Program-made: the position numbers and the translations under genes
In this document: positions 37,649 to 46,786 of the stretch, one piece after another
Numbering within the stretch: position 1 is the first letter of the stretch
How the letters are laid out: each line of letters begins with the position of its first letter
Notes under the pieces: model-generated
What the model was told of the DNA's origin: nothing
Databases searched by the model: none
Seen by the model: the letters and a program-made list of their open reading frames with translations, nothing else
Source of the DNA: an uncultured Myxococcaceae bacterium
GTDB lineage: Bacteria > Myxococcota_A > Polyangia > Polyangiales > Ga0077539
Reading direction: 5' to 3'
DNA: 48,095 nt
NCBI GenBank assembly: GCA_945952225.1
Contig: CAMFHP010000063.1
Span: forward strand, 1 to 48,095

Positions 37649-38257
37649 ATGCGTGACCTCGCCGCTTCGCTTCCCCTCGTGCTGCTCACGGCCCTCGGCA
37701 CCGCCGCGGTGACCGCCACACTCACCGCACGACCGACGGCGCCCGCGACGGTGGTCACCACCACGGTGCGCCCCACGCCCGACGTGCTCCGCGCGGTGCG
37801 CGCGCTCTCGCGTCTTGAAACGGTCTCGTTCCACATGGAGCGCGTGGTCGATCTTCGCGAGACGCAGTCGCGGGCCTTCGGCATGGTCGAAGCCGAAGAC
37901 GCCATCCTGCTCGTGGCCGCGGCCGACGTGATCGCGGGTGTCGACCTCGATGCGATGCGCGACGGCGATGTCTCCGTCGAGGCCGCGCGGCGCCGCGTGA
38001 CCTTCACGCTCCCGCACGCGACGGTGCTGAGCTCGCACCTCGACACCTCGCGGACCTTCGTGCACACGCGCAACACCGACCTCCTCGCGCGCCGTCAGGA
38101 GCAGCTCGAATCGCGCGCCCGTGCGGAGGCCGAGCGCTCGCTCGGTGCGGCCGCGGTGGAGGCGGGCATCCTCGCGCGTGCGGAGGAGGGCGCCACGCGC
38201 ACGCTCACGGGACTCGCGCGTGCGATGGGCTTCGACGCCGAGGTGCGCTTCCGCTGA
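37649..38257 (+). CDS. DUF4230-family membrane-anchored protein
   Basis: A 202-residue protein with one N-terminal hydrophobic anchor (SLPLVLLTALGTAAVTATL). A DUF4230-type domain follows: LSRLETVSFHMERVVDL, LLVAAADVIAGVDLDAM, VTFTLPHATVLSSHLD, and a helical tail with ARRQEQLESRARAEAERSL. Function of the family is unknown; members look like exported proteins with a membrane tether. It starts 21 bp after the hemerythrin gene. Confidence 0.75.
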   Translation: MRDLAASLPLVLLTALGTAAVTATLTARPTAPATVVTTTVRPTPDVLRAVRALSRLETVSFHMERVVDLRETQSRAFGMVEAEDAILLVAAADVIAGVDLDAMRDGDVSVEAARRRVTFTLPHATVLSSHLDTSRTFVHTRNTDLLARRQEQLESRARAEAERSLGAAAVEAGILARAEEGATRTLTGLARAMGFDAEVRFR

Positions 38258-38270
38258 GCGCGTTCGACGC

Positions 38271-38298
38271 TTGAATCACCGGGAGCGCGGGGCCACGA
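38271..38298 (+). promoter_or_regulatory. Possible promoter for small lipoprotein
   Basis: TTGAAT (38271-38276) and CACGAT (38293-38298) have a 16-bp spacer and end 9 bp before the ATG at 38308, implying a very short leader. Confidence 0.3.
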
Positions 38299-38307
38299 TG
38301 CGCGCCC

Positions 38308-38580
38308 ATGAGAGCAGGGATCGGGCTTCTCCTCGCGCTCGTCGCGCTCGCGGCGTGCAACACCACGGCGACGGCGCAGACGGGCCCGGTGGTGGTGAAC
38401 GGCGCGCCGAACAGCACCACGATGGCCACGGTGCAGGGCAACACCGCGTCGGCCGAGGGGGCGCGTCCGACGACGACGATCACCGCGCCCGTGGCCCTCG
38501 CGCCGGGCTCCAACGCCGCTACGGGGAACCTCTCGTCCATCTCCGCACCCGTCGCCGACGCGGGCGCCGACGCGCGATGA
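38308..38580 (+). CDS. Small Thr/Ala-rich lipoprotein
   Basis: A 90-residue protein with a clear type II signal (LVALAAC, C17). The mature part is low in complexity: Thr, Ala, Asn and Ser rich, with no motif. Its stop overlaps the next start as ATGA, so the two lipoproteins are probably made together. Function unknown; coding is supported by the signal peptide and the coupling. Confidence 0.6.
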   Translation: MRAGIGLLLALVALAACNTTATAQTGPVVVNGAPNSTTMATVQGNTASAEGARPTTTITAPVALAPGSNAATGNLSSISAPVADAGADAR

Positions 38581-39317
38581 GCGCACGGGCGGCGGTGCTC
38601 CTCGTGGGGCTCGCGACGGCGTGTCGTCCGAGCGCGGTCGCGACGACGGGCACCACCACCGTGCGCGTGACGACGGGCACCGACGCGCCCTCGCAGCTCG
38701 CGATCGAGCCCGTGCCCGAGGCGCCCCTCGAAGCGCTCCGGGAGCATGTGCGGACGCGCTGCGCGAGCGGCGAGATGCTCGACGGCGTGGACGTGTCATC
38801 GGGCGACCTCTCCGTCGGCGATGCGCGCGACACGCGGGTGCGCTGGCTTCGGTTGCACTGCGTCGAGGTGTCGATCGAGGGCGCATCGCTGCGCTTCGGC
38901 GCGTCGCGCACCACCCCGTGGCGCACGATGGAGCGCGGCTGCGCGCAGTCGGCTCCCGAGCGCTTCGAAACGCTGCGGTGTGCGGAGCGATCGGTGGTGG
39001 TCGACGCGTCGCTCGACTACGCAGAGCCCGCGCGAACGCCGCGGCGCGGATTGCGACGGCTGACGCTCCACTGCGCGAACGTGATGCTGCGACGCACGGC
39101 GCGGGGGGCCGAGCTGTGGGGCGAAGAGAGCGGCAACCTCGCGAGCGGACGCGGCGCCGACGACCTCACGGGAGAGGTCGCGTGCGGCGGCGTGGGGGCC
39201 GACGAGGGGCGCGTGGTGAGCGTGCCCACGGGCTTCGCGTTCGTGCCCGAAGCGGGTGACGACGTGGTGCGCTGCGCGGTCGGTCCGCTGTGCTCCGCGG
39301 TGTCGCTCGTGCGGTGA
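38577..39317 (+). CDS. Lipoprotein of unknown function
   Basis: A 246-residue protein with a lipobox (LATAC, C16). After a Thr-rich linker there are two related halves, each with a Cys-containing strand (WLRLHCVEVSIEGASLRFG and RLTLHCANVMLRRTARGAEL). Other cysteines (CASG, RGCA, LRCAE, VACGG, VRCAVGPLC) suggest disulfides. The halves may be an internal duplication. No family recognised. Confidence 0.65.
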   Translation: MSARAAVLLVGLATACRPSAVATTGTTTVRVTTGTDAPSQLAIEPVPEAPLEALREHVRTRCASGEMLDGVDVSSGDLSVGDARDTRVRWLRLHCVEVSIEGASLRFGASRTTPWRTMERGCAQSAPERFETLRCAERSVVVDASLDYAEPARTPRRGLRRLTLHCANVMLRRTARGAELWGEESGNLASGRGADDLTGEVACGGVGADEGRVVSVPTGFAFVPEAGDDVVRCAVGPLCSAVSLVR

Positions 39318-39388
39318 ACCGCGCGCCGCAGAGCGCAGCGGGGATGGCGCCCCGGGCGAAGGCTCTTCCACTGGGACCTCCATGGGCG

Positions 39389-39407
39389 AGGCCCCGCATC
39401 GGGGCCT
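39389..39407 (+). terminator. Hairpin after lipoprotein pair
   Basis: AGGCCCCG and CGGGGCCT form a perfect 8-bp stem around CAT, 71 bp after the preceding stop. There is no U-run, so it may act as a weak or Rho-assisted terminator. The rest of the 216-bp gap shows no gene. Confidence 0.4.
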
Positions 39408-39533
39408 TGCGCGCACGGCGGTGGGACTCATTGCGCGGCGCTCACCGGGGCGGTGTCAGAGCGTGCTCCACCTGAACGTCACGGCTCCTCGGGGAGCGCG
39501 CGTTGTGACGGCGCGCACCGGGGAGGACGAGAC

Positions 39534-41999
39534 GTGACGACACGATCAACAGGATTCGGAGCGCTCCTGCGCGCGGCATCGCTCATGGCGGCCGTGCTCG
39601 CGTGCAGTGCAGGCGGCTACGGCGGCGGTGGCGGTGGTGGCGAGCCTCCGCGAGACGGCGCACCCGCGTGTTCGGGCGCGCAGCAGAACTGCGCGGGCGC
39701 GTGCGTCGACCTCGCGCGGAACGCGTCGCACTGCGGCGCGTGCGGGGCGGCGTGCGGAGCGGGACAACGGTGCGAGGAGGGCGTGTGCATCGACGGGTGC
39801 CCGGCGCCGCGCGCGACCTGCGAGGGCGTGTGCGCCGACCTCCAGAGCGATGCCCGCAACTGCGCGGCGTGCGGGCGCGCGTGCGGGGTGGGTGAGTCGT
39901 GCGTCGCGGGGGCGTGTGTCGGAAGCGCGACGCCCGATGCGAGCGCGCCACCCGATGCGAGCGCATCGCCCGACGGGAGCGTCGATGCGTCGACGATGGG
40001 CGCGTGTGTTCCCCTCGCGATCGGATCGGCGCTCGGTGACGCGGTGGCCGTGGGCACCACCCTCGGACGCGCCGACACGCACACGCCGCCCGACGGATGC
40101 TCCGACACCGTGTCGACCCCATCGCCCGACATGGTCTGGCGATGGACCGCACCCACGTCGGGCGCGTTCACCTTCGACACGCGCGGGTCGACCTACGACA
40201 CGCTGCTCACGGTTCGCGTCGGCGGATGCGCGGGCACTGCGCTCGCCTGCAACGACGACCTCGGCGACGGCGGACAGCAGTCGTCGGTGACCGTGGCCCT
40301 CACCGCGGGGCAGGTCGTGGTCGTCGCGCTCGATGGCTACCGCGGCGCCGCGGGATCGTATCGGTTGAACATCCACGGCGACGGGGCGCCCGATGCGGCG
40401 GTGCCCGATGTGCCCGCGGTCGATCCGTGCGGCGGCGTGACCATCGACGGACGCTGCGTGAGCGCGAGCGTGGGCGAGTACTGCTCGGTTCCGCTCGAAG
40501 GAGACGGCGTGGCGACGCTGCGGCGCTTCACGTGTCCGAGCGGAGAGCGCTGTACGTTGAGCATCGACGGCGTGGCGACCTGTGAGCCCACGGGGCCGTG
40601 CCGCGAGGGCGCCATCGAGTGTGTGGGGGCGACGGCGATCCGCACGTGCACGGGCGGCGCGTGGCGCACGCAGAGCTGCGCGCGAACGTGTGTGGTGTCG
40701 CCGGTGGGAGACTTCTGCGCCGCCGATGTGCCGGTGCGCACGATCACGGGACGCGTGGCCTACGACGCGCGCGGACCCAACAGCACCACCGCCCCGACGG
40801 ATTGGAGCGCGACGAGCTTTCGCGCATGGGCGCAGGGCTTTCTGATGCTCTCGGGGCGCTTCACCGCGAGCGGCTCGAACCAGCTCTACGACGCGACCTT
40901 CACGTCGCTCGGAACCGTCGATGGCGGCACCTACACGCTGCGTGTGCCGACGGCACCCACGGCAGACGACCGGGTCATCGTGATGGCCGTCGCGGCCGAC
41001 GAGCAGGGCAACCTGAAGTACGTCGTCGCGAATCCGCGCTTCGCGACGCCTGGTGAGCAGGACTACCAGTTGGCGCCCACCAATCCCGTCGCGTGGGGGT
41101 GGACGTGGAACACCACAACGCTCGTACCGGGCGGCACCCTGGTGATCACCGAGGCGATGGGATCGGGCGCGGCGCGCATCTACGACTACCTGCGCTACGC
41201 GTACGCCTTCGCGCGCAACCAGTTTGGACGCGACGGACTGAAGCTCGTCGTGTGGTTCCAGCCAGGCACGTCGTGGAGCTGCGGCGCGTGCATGTGGCAG
41301 AGCAACATCCGTCTGTTCGGCACGGAGACGTCTGCGGGCGAGCAGTTCGCGACGCAGGGCTTTCTCAGCGGCTCCTCGTCGCAGGGATACTGGTCCGATG
41401 CGGTCACCGCCCACGAGCTCGGTCACTGGGTGATGGACAGCTACAGCGCGCCGCCGAGCGAGGCGGGGCGGCACATTCTCGGCGGGCGGGTGTACCCGGG
41501 CATGGCGTGGTCCGAGGGCTTCGCGACGTGGTTCAGCAGCGACGTGCGATCGAGCTCGCTCTACTACGACAAGCAGGACGGGGCGTTCTTCTGGTTCGAC
41601 ATCGGCGCGCGGCGGTACGGCGCGACTGCGACACCGACGTGGGTGCGTCCCGTGGCGAGCGAGGGGCTCGAACAGCGCATCGACGAGAACGAGGTCTCCG
41701 CCATGATGTGGGGCCTCCGTGGCGCCACCGGCGAGAACTCACCCGCGATGTACCGCGCGCTCGCGTCGGGACACATGCAGGGTCCGACCTTCGCGCGCGG
41801 CTATCGCGCCTGGGAGTGGAGCCGCATCGACGGCATGGGAACGCCCCTCGGTGCCGTTCGATCGTCACGTCCCGCACCGCACTTCGCCGACTTCCTCGAT
41901 GCGCTCGTGTGCAACGGATTCCGCCCGTCGACGGTCGACGCGGTGACGCAGCCGACGCGCTTCTACCCCTACCCGAGCGCCTCGCCGCGCTGCTTCTGA
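39534..41999 (+). CDS. Lipoprotein gluzincin-type metalloprotease with Stig1 repeats
   Basis: GTG with GGGAGG upstream gives 821 residues. The order is: lipobox VLAC (C24); a Gly run; two Stig1-like Cys modules (to about 125); an Asp/Ala/Ser linker; and a PPC-like beta domain (MVWRWTAPTSGAFTFDTRGS...GSYRLNIHG). A Cys-rich spacer and a beta domain precede the zinc protease motif HELGH (H627-H631). Thirty residues later comes SEGFA with E661, matching the third-ligand pattern of gluzincins. The protease is therefore probably active at the cell surface. It could process other Stig1-type surface proteins, but that is inference. Confidence 0.82.
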   Translation: MTTRSTGFGALLRAASLMAAVLACSAGGYGGGGGGGEPPRDGAPACSGAQQNCAGACVDLARNASHCGACGAACGAGQRCEEGVCIDGCPAPRATCEGVCADLQSDARNCAACGRACGVGESCVAGACVGSATPDASAPPDASASPDGSVDASTMGACVPLAIGSALGDAVAVGTTLGRADTHTPPDGCSDTVSTPSPDMVWRWTAPTSGAFTFDTRGSTYDTLLTVRVGGCAGTALACNDDLGDGGQQSSVTVALTAGQVVVVALDGYRGAAGSYRLNIHGDGAPDAAVPDVPAVDPCGGVTIDGRCVSASVGEYCSVPLEGDGVATLRRFTCPSGERCTLSIDGVATCEPTGPCREGAIECVGATAIRTCTGGAWRTQSCARTCVVSPVGDFCAADVPVRTITGRVAYDARGPNSTTAPTDWSATSFRAWAQGFLMLSGRFTASGSNQLYDATFTSLGTVDGGTYTLRVPTAPTADDRVIVMAVAADEQGNLKYVVANPRFATPGEQDYQLAPTNPVAWGWTWNTTTLVPGGTLVITEAMGSGAARIYDYLRYAYAFARNQFGRDGLKLVVWFQPGTSWSCGACMWQSNIRLFGTETSAGEQFATQGFLSGSSSQGYWSDAVTAHELGHWVMDSYSAPPSEAGRHILGGRVYPGMAWSEGFATWFSSDVRSSSLYYDKQDGAFFWFDIGARRYGATATPTWVRPVASEGLEQRIDENEVSAMMWGLRGATGENSPAMYRALASGHMQGPTFARGYRAWEWSRIDGMGTPLGAVRSSRPAPHFADFLDALVCNGFRPSTVDAVTQPTRFYPYPSASPRCF

Positions 42000-42016
42000 A
42001 CGCACGGAGAACACCC

Positions 42017-42547
42017 ATGAACGCTCGCATCCGTTCGCTGCTTCTCGCGCTCCCGCTCGTGGCCTGCGCCGCATCTCGAAGCGCGCCGTCGCCCGCTCCC
42101 ACGCCCGCCGCCGTCGCGCAGTCTGCGACGCCCGAGGAGCACCTTCGCGCGCCCGTGCGACTCACGTGGGAGACGCTCCAGCGCGACGACCACCACGCCG
42201 TGCTCCGCGCGCACATCGCGTGGACCTCGCCGATCGAGCTTCCGCTCACGCTGACCGTGACGCTGCCCGCGGGCGTACGGCTGACGCGCGGTTCCCCGAC
42301 GCTCACGCTCCAGGGCTTCGCGCAGCGCCCCACGCAGACCGTCGACCACGAGCTCGCCTGGGATCGCACGCCCGACACCGACGCGACGCTGTCCCTCGAC
42401 GGCGCGTCCGAGGCGATGGGAGTTCACGCGACGGCGATGTTCCGCTTCGGGCGCCCGGAGCCCGTGGCACCGCAGCCGACGCCCGCGGGGCCCGCCGTGG
42501 TGGTGGGCGGACGCAACTTCGGCAGCGCGGTGCCCGCCACGCCATGA
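42017..42547 (+). CDS. Lipoprotein of unknown function
   Basis: A 176-residue protein with a lipobox (LVAC, C17) and a Pro/Ala linker. A beta-rich domain follows (VRLTWETLQ, HHAVLRAHIAW, LTLTVTLPAGVRLT, TVDHELAWD), with the look of an immunoglobulin-like sandwich. It starts 17 bp after the metalloprotease stop and is probably in the same operon. It converges on the haem lipoprotein gene, leaving 45 bp between stops with no strong hairpin. Confidence 0.65.
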   Translation: MNARIRSLLLALPLVACAASRSAPSPAPTPAAVAQSATPEEHLRAPVRLTWETLQRDDHHAVLRAHIAWTSPIELPLTLTVTLPAGVRLTRGSPTLTLQGFAQRPTQTVDHELAWDRTPDTDATLSLDGASEAMGVHATAMFRFGRPEPVAPQPTPAGPAVVVGGRNFGSAVPATP

Positions 42548-42592
42548 GCACGAATGCACTGACGTGGGGCGCATCCCACAGCCCGCCGCCGC

Positions 42593-43843
42593 TCAGCGCG
42601 CAGGATGGCGCGTGTCGAGATCCTCGATGACCGCGGCGGTCTCGTTCACGGTGCGCTGCGAGATCATCGGCTCGCTGTTGAACCACCCGAACGCGCGCAG
42701 CGACGAGGCCTGCTCGCCGGCCGTTCCGCGCACGGTGAGGTCGAAGCGCGCGTTGGTGTAGCGCTCCGTCGCGAACTGCTCGGCCACAAGACCGTGCGTG
42801 CGCGCCGCCTCGCCGAGCACGTAGGTCGACACGTGGCAGCCCGCGCACGGAAGCTCATCGGGCACGTACCGCAGCGGGTTCTCGACGCGGTAGAGCGAGG
42901 CCACCGCCGCGCGACGACGCTCCTCGGTGGCCATCGCCGACGTGGCCGCGCTCAGCACCGCGTTGTGGTTCTCGGGCGTCGTGCCCACGGGCGCGAAGTC
43001 GTAGCGAAAGCCCGCCTCCTCCTCGGTGTGGATCACGCGCTGGTTGCCCATGCCCACGCCCACGATTGTCATGGCCTCGAAGGCGTTCATCGCGTTGCGC
43101 TCCAGGCCGCCGAAGAACCACACCTCCGTCGCCGGGGGCGCGCGGAGAAAGAAGGTCACGCGCTGGAGACGCTCCTCGCCGAGGTGGCGCAGCACGAGCT
43201 CGCGGAGGGCCGTTCCCCACGCGCCGTCGATGCCCTGTGTGGTGAGCGCGCGGTTCACCTCCAGCGGTCCATCGGTGAGGCCCGGCGCGAGCGCGCGCAT
43301 GCGACGGAGCGACTGCACCACGTCGTCCATCTCCGCGGGCGTGAGGCGGTAGAAGAGGTGCAGCGCCGAGTCGCGCGCGAGGTTCGTGCGCATCGGCTGC
43401 ATCACGAGACGGACCTGCGGATAGCAGCTCGTGTGCGGTCCGCCGCATCCGTCGACGCGCAGCGAGAGCACGCGCATGCGGTCGTACGCGATGGCGTCGG
43501 CGGGCACCACGGGGAAGCCCGGGATGCGATCGAACACCGCGCGCGGCAGCAGCACGCCGTGGGCGGCCATGTCCGTGGGGCGCAGGTAGCCCGGCGCCTC
43601 CTGCGTGGCGGGCGAAGGAAAGAGCACCGATACGTCGTTGAGACCGAGCGTGGGCGGCGGACGCGCGGGCGTCGTGTCGACGGCGACGTCCGCGGGCGTC
43701 ACGTCGGCGTCGGCGGTCACCGCACCATCGCGGGATGCATCGAGTCCTCCATCGGCCACGGGCGCTGCGCTCTCGCCGCATCCGAGGGTTCCGAAGAGCA
43801 GGGCGAGCGCGAGGGCCGCGGGCGAACGCTTCGACGTGTGCAT
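42593..43843 (-). CDS. Lipoprotein with a single c-type haem motif
   Basis: A 416-residue lipoprotein (LGC, C22) with an acidic linker to about residue 65. One CAGCH haem-attachment motif (333-337) lies in DELPCAGCHVSTY, near the C-terminus. The upstream 250 residues contain YPQVRLVMQPM and LHLFYRLTPAEMDDVVQSLRRM, and an FFLRAPPATEVWFFGG segment. They do not match a cytochrome family that I recognise. A distant sixth ligand could be one of several Met or His residues. Likely a periplasm-facing or surface electron-transfer protein; partner unknown. Confidence 0.75.
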   Translation of the reverse strand: MHTSKRSPAALALALLFGTLGCGESAAPVADGGLDASRDGAVTADADVTPADVAVDTTPARPPPTLGLNDVSVLFPSPATQEAPGYLRPTDMAAHGVLLPRAVFDRIPGFPVVPADAIAYDRMRVLSLRVDGCGGPHTSCYPQVRLVMQPMRTNLARDSALHLFYRLTPAEMDDVVQSLRRMRALAPGLTDGPLEVNRALTTQGIDGAWGTALRELVLRHLGEERLQRVTFFLRAPPATEVWFFGGLERNAMNAFEAMTIVGVGMGNQRVIHTEEEAGFRYDFAPVGTTPENHNAVLSAATSAMATEERRRAAVASLYRVENPLRYVPDELPCAGCHVSTYVLGEAARTHGLVAEQFATERYTNARFDLTVRGTAGEQASSLRAFGWFNSEPMISQRTVNETAAVIEDLDTRHPAR

Positions 43844-43985
43844 GGCGGTGGCGTTATCGCGGCGGTGCGAGGCCCCGGTCAAGCGCGCCGCATGAGACCC
43901 GCCGTCGCAGCGTGGGGAACTCCCTCGACGCTTCATCGCGCGACGACGCGCGGGGCTGCGGTATACGCAACGCCCCTCCGCGCGC

Positions 43986-45938
43986 ATGGATGATTCGCTC
44001 GCCGTCTTCTGCGCCTTCGGCAACTTCGCCTTCGCGGCCTTCGTGCTGCTCACGGCGCTCGTGGCGCTCGCCGTGTCGTCGATCACGCGTCGTACCTGGC
44101 GTGTGCGCGCCGTGTCGTCGCTGCTCGCGGCGCTCGCGGTGGGCGCGGCGCTCGTCGTGTCGGGCGGCCTCGCGATGCGTTCGGTGGGGGACCCGCTGCG
44201 CGACGTGGAGCGCGTCGACGCGCGCACCTTCACCACGCGCCGTCGTTGGACGAACGCGCAGGGATGGCAGTTGCGACGGGCCTCGATGAGCCCGCTCCAT
44301 CGCGGCGCGGTGAAGGCGCTGCTCGATGCGCCCGCGCGGGTGGAGGCGAGCTTTCCACCCGCCGATGAGCGCACGCTCGCTGCGGTGCGTGCCTGGGCCC
44401 GCGCCCACGGACGCTGCGACCTCGACGTGCGTCTCGACCGCGCGCTCGGCGACTTCGAACGCGCGCGCTCGGCCCATTGCGAGACGCCCGAAGGCCTCCG
44501 CGCGGCGTCGGAAGCGGCCTTCGCGATGGGCGATGTCGACGGCGCCTTCGCGCGCATCGCCCCCGTGCGATCGACGGTGCACGACGGGTGGGACGTGCGG
44601 CTCCTCGCGCTGCGCGCGCACCCGACGATGGCCGACCTCGACGCGGAGCCCGCGACGCCCGCCCACGAGGCGACCTTGTGGCGCTGCGTGCGCGAGCGGC
44701 TCCGTCAGCGCGCGCTCGGTGACCGCGACGCGACGGTGTGGGACGCGATGCTGACGAGCGACGTTCCCCAGTGTCGGATGCTCGCGGCCACGGCGCCTGC
44801 GCGGCGCGATGCGATGGCGCTGCGGGCGATCACGCGGCTCCCGCCGACGGCACAACGGACGTGGCGTGCTGCGCTGGCCTCGTCACGAGCGCTCATCGCC
44901 GTGAGCGGAAGGGTCGAGGCCGTGCCGTGCCTCTCGCGCAGGGTTCCGACGCCCGATGCGGCGTGGCTCGCGCGGTATCCGAGCTTCGCCGAGGAGATGC
45001 TGCGCGCGGTGTCGCACGAGGGATGCGCGTTCGCGGTGGATCGACTGTGGTTCCCCGCGATGCGAGCGCGCGCGTGGGCCGCGTGGGGAGACCCGGTGCG
45101 CGGCGACATGGCGCCCTTCGAAGACCTCATCGTGGGCTGGCAGCTCGTCGACAACGACTGGGAGAAGATGCGCACGCTCTGGGACTCGCGGTACACGCGG
45201 CGCCGTCGTTCGGCGTTGGAGCGCGCGTTCCGCGAGTCGCTGTTGCCCGTGTCGTCGTGGGCGGTCGCGCGGCTCGACGCGCAGTGGGCGGCGGGCAACG
45301 CATGGCCCATGGGCTTCTCGTGGATGTCGGTGCAACGCATGCTCGACGAGCTCCCCGCGCGCCGCGGGTGGGACCACGAGGCGGTGCTGCGCTCGCACGA
45401 CATTCCGCACTACGCGATCGACACCGCGCGACGGTGGGACCTCGACGTGGTTCGTGTGCCCGCGCACAACCCGATCCTCGATGCGTGGGTCGACTACTGG
45501 CGCACGGGCTCGTACGCGCCGGCCCACGATGCGCCCGCGTGGTTCCACGACGCGTCGATGCGCGCGGTGGTCGAGGCGGCGCGCGAGGGCGAGGCGCGCG
45601 AGGTGTTGCGCGCGCTGGGTGACGCGACGATTCCGCACGCGGAGCAGCTCGCGGTGGTGGCGTACCGCACGCGCGGCGACACGGCGGTGTTCGAAGCGTG
45701 GCTCCGTCGCGCGTGGGGATCGTTCGATGCGAGCGCGGCGCCCCTCGCGACGTGGGAGGAGGCGCTCCAGACGCTGCGCACGTGCGCGATGCGTCTGCGG
45801 CTGCCGGTGCTGCGCGGAGAGGTCGAAGCGGCGCTCGTGCGGGTCCGCGCGATGCGCGCGCAGGCCGACGGGATGGTGCTCGCGGTGCTCGATGGTCCGC
45901 GCCCCGCGCCGCCGCCGCCCGACGAGGACGACGAGTGA
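43986..45938 (+). CDS. Large membrane-anchored protein of unknown function
   Basis: A 650-residue protein with two N-terminal membrane helices (about 8-32 and 43-65). A long Arg/Ala/Trp-rich helical soluble region follows, and a Pro/Asp/Glu end. Runs such as AASEAAFAMGDVDGAFARI suggest TPR-like helices, but no family is recognised. A TATACG sequence about 20 bp before the ATG could be a -10 element. It is transcribed away from the haem lipoprotein gene. Confidence 0.65.
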   Translation: MDDSLAVFCAFGNFAFAAFVLLTALVALAVSSITRRTWRVRAVSSLLAALAVGAALVVSGGLAMRSVGDPLRDVERVDARTFTTRRRWTNAQGWQLRRASMSPLHRGAVKALLDAPARVEASFPPADERTLAAVRAWARAHGRCDLDVRLDRALGDFERARSAHCETPEGLRAASEAAFAMGDVDGAFARIAPVRSTVHDGWDVRLLALRAHPTMADLDAEPATPAHEATLWRCVRERLRQRALGDRDATVWDAMLTSDVPQCRMLAATAPARRDAMALRAITRLPPTAQRTWRAALASSRALIAVSGRVEAVPCLSRRVPTPDAAWLARYPSFAEEMLRAVSHEGCAFAVDRLWFPAMRARAWAAWGDPVRGDMAPFEDLIVGWQLVDNDWEKMRTLWDSRYTRRRRSALERAFRESLLPVSSWAVARLDAQWAAGNAWPMGFSWMSVQRMLDELPARRGWDHEAVLRSHDIPHYAIDTARRWDLDVVRVPAHNPILDAWVDYWRTGSYAPAHDAPAWFHDASMRAVVEAAREGEAREVLRALGDATIPHAEQLAVVAYRTRGDTAVFEAWLRRAWGSFDASAAPLATWEEALQTLRTCAMRLRLPVLRGEVEAALVRVRAMRAQADGMVLAVLDGPRPAPPPPDEDDE

Positions 45939-45941
45939 GGG

Positions 45942-46400
45942 CTACGTGTGCGTTTCGGGATCCGGCGCCTTCGCGGCGTCGAGGGGGCCGAGCGTCTGGT
46001 TGAGGAAGCGCCCGATGTGCGGTTCCTCCAACGCCTTCGCGAGGATCGACGCGAGGTCCTCGCGGTCGTGGGCAAAGAACACGCGGTTCGAGAATCCGAT
46101 CTGGATCGGGTACACGCGCGCCTCGGGCACGAACGCGCAGAGCCTCTCGCTGGCGCCGCGCGTGACGATGGAGAGCGTATCGCCCGCCGCCACCCGCTCG
46201 GCGAGAGAACCCGTCGGCAGCACGCGCGGGAGGCCCGTGCCGTGGCGGTAGAGCGCGAAGGTGCCGGGCGAGGTGTCGGCGTTGATCGCGGCCTCCAGCT
46301 CGGCGAGCACGTCGAGCATCTCCTCGCGGTTGCGCTCGGCATCGATGGCGGCGCGTCGGGCGTTGCGGGCCGCGTTCACAAAGGCCTGTCGTTGGTTCAT
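45942..46400 (-). CDS. Conserved-looking protein of unknown function
   Basis: A 152-residue cytoplasmic protein. An Arg/Glu-rich N-terminal helix (VNAARNARRAAIDAERNREE) is followed by a compact alpha/beta domain (TFALYRHGTGLPRVLP, LSIVTRGASERLCAFVP, IQIGFSNRVFFAHDRED). No catalytic motif. Its start overlaps the stop of the truncated endonuclease gene (ATGA), so it once shared that operon. If the upstream promoter was lost with the truncation, it may now be silent or read from the element. Confidence 0.6.
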   Translation of the reverse strand: MNQRQAFVNAARNARRAAIDAERNREEMLDVLAELEAAINADTSPGTFALYRHGTGLPRVLPTGSLAERVAAGDTLSIVTRGASERLCAFVPEARVYPIQIGFSNRVFFAHDREDLASILAKALEEPHIGRFLNQTLGPLDAAKAPDPETHT

Positions 46401-46786
46401 CGGGTCGCCTCCGGCGCAATGTACTCCAGCCGCAACGACACCGGCAGGTGGTCGAAGGACCCCCCAAGTGCTGCGCCCTTCGGGCCTCGGAGCACGTCGT
46501 GGTGCCACACGCCGCTGCGCGCCTCGTCGAGCGTCCATGCGGTCGACGTGAGCAGCGCGGGCGCGACGATCACCTGATCGACGGTGCGCCACGTTCGGTA
46601 TCGGCCGTCGCGGTAGCGCAGCGTGCCCGCGCGCCTCCCCGCGTTCATGTGGGGCTCGAAGGGAGGCTCTGCTGCGAGCCAGCGCCACGCGAGGTTGTAG
46701 AGCGACGCGTCGCGGTTGGTGCCACGCACGACGTCGCGGTCGGGTGTGGCGAGGAGCGCGTCGGTCAACGCGTCGTCGTACGGGGT
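46397..46786 (-). pseudogene. 5'-truncated endonuclease/exonuclease/phosphatase-domain gene
   Basis: The C-terminal third of an EEP (DNase I-like) enzyme is recognisable from PYDDALTDALLATPDRD to SFDHLPVSLRL, which carries the catalytic Asp-His pair of the family. The Asn/Asp-bearing GDFN core that should come just before PYDDAL, and everything further N-terminal, is absent. The frame instead enters the three phased repeats at 46787-46850. The open frame continues to an ATG at 46876, but that stretch does not resemble an EEP protein. The break coincides with the edge of mobile-element sequence, so loss by insertion or deletion is likely. Confidence 0.75.
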
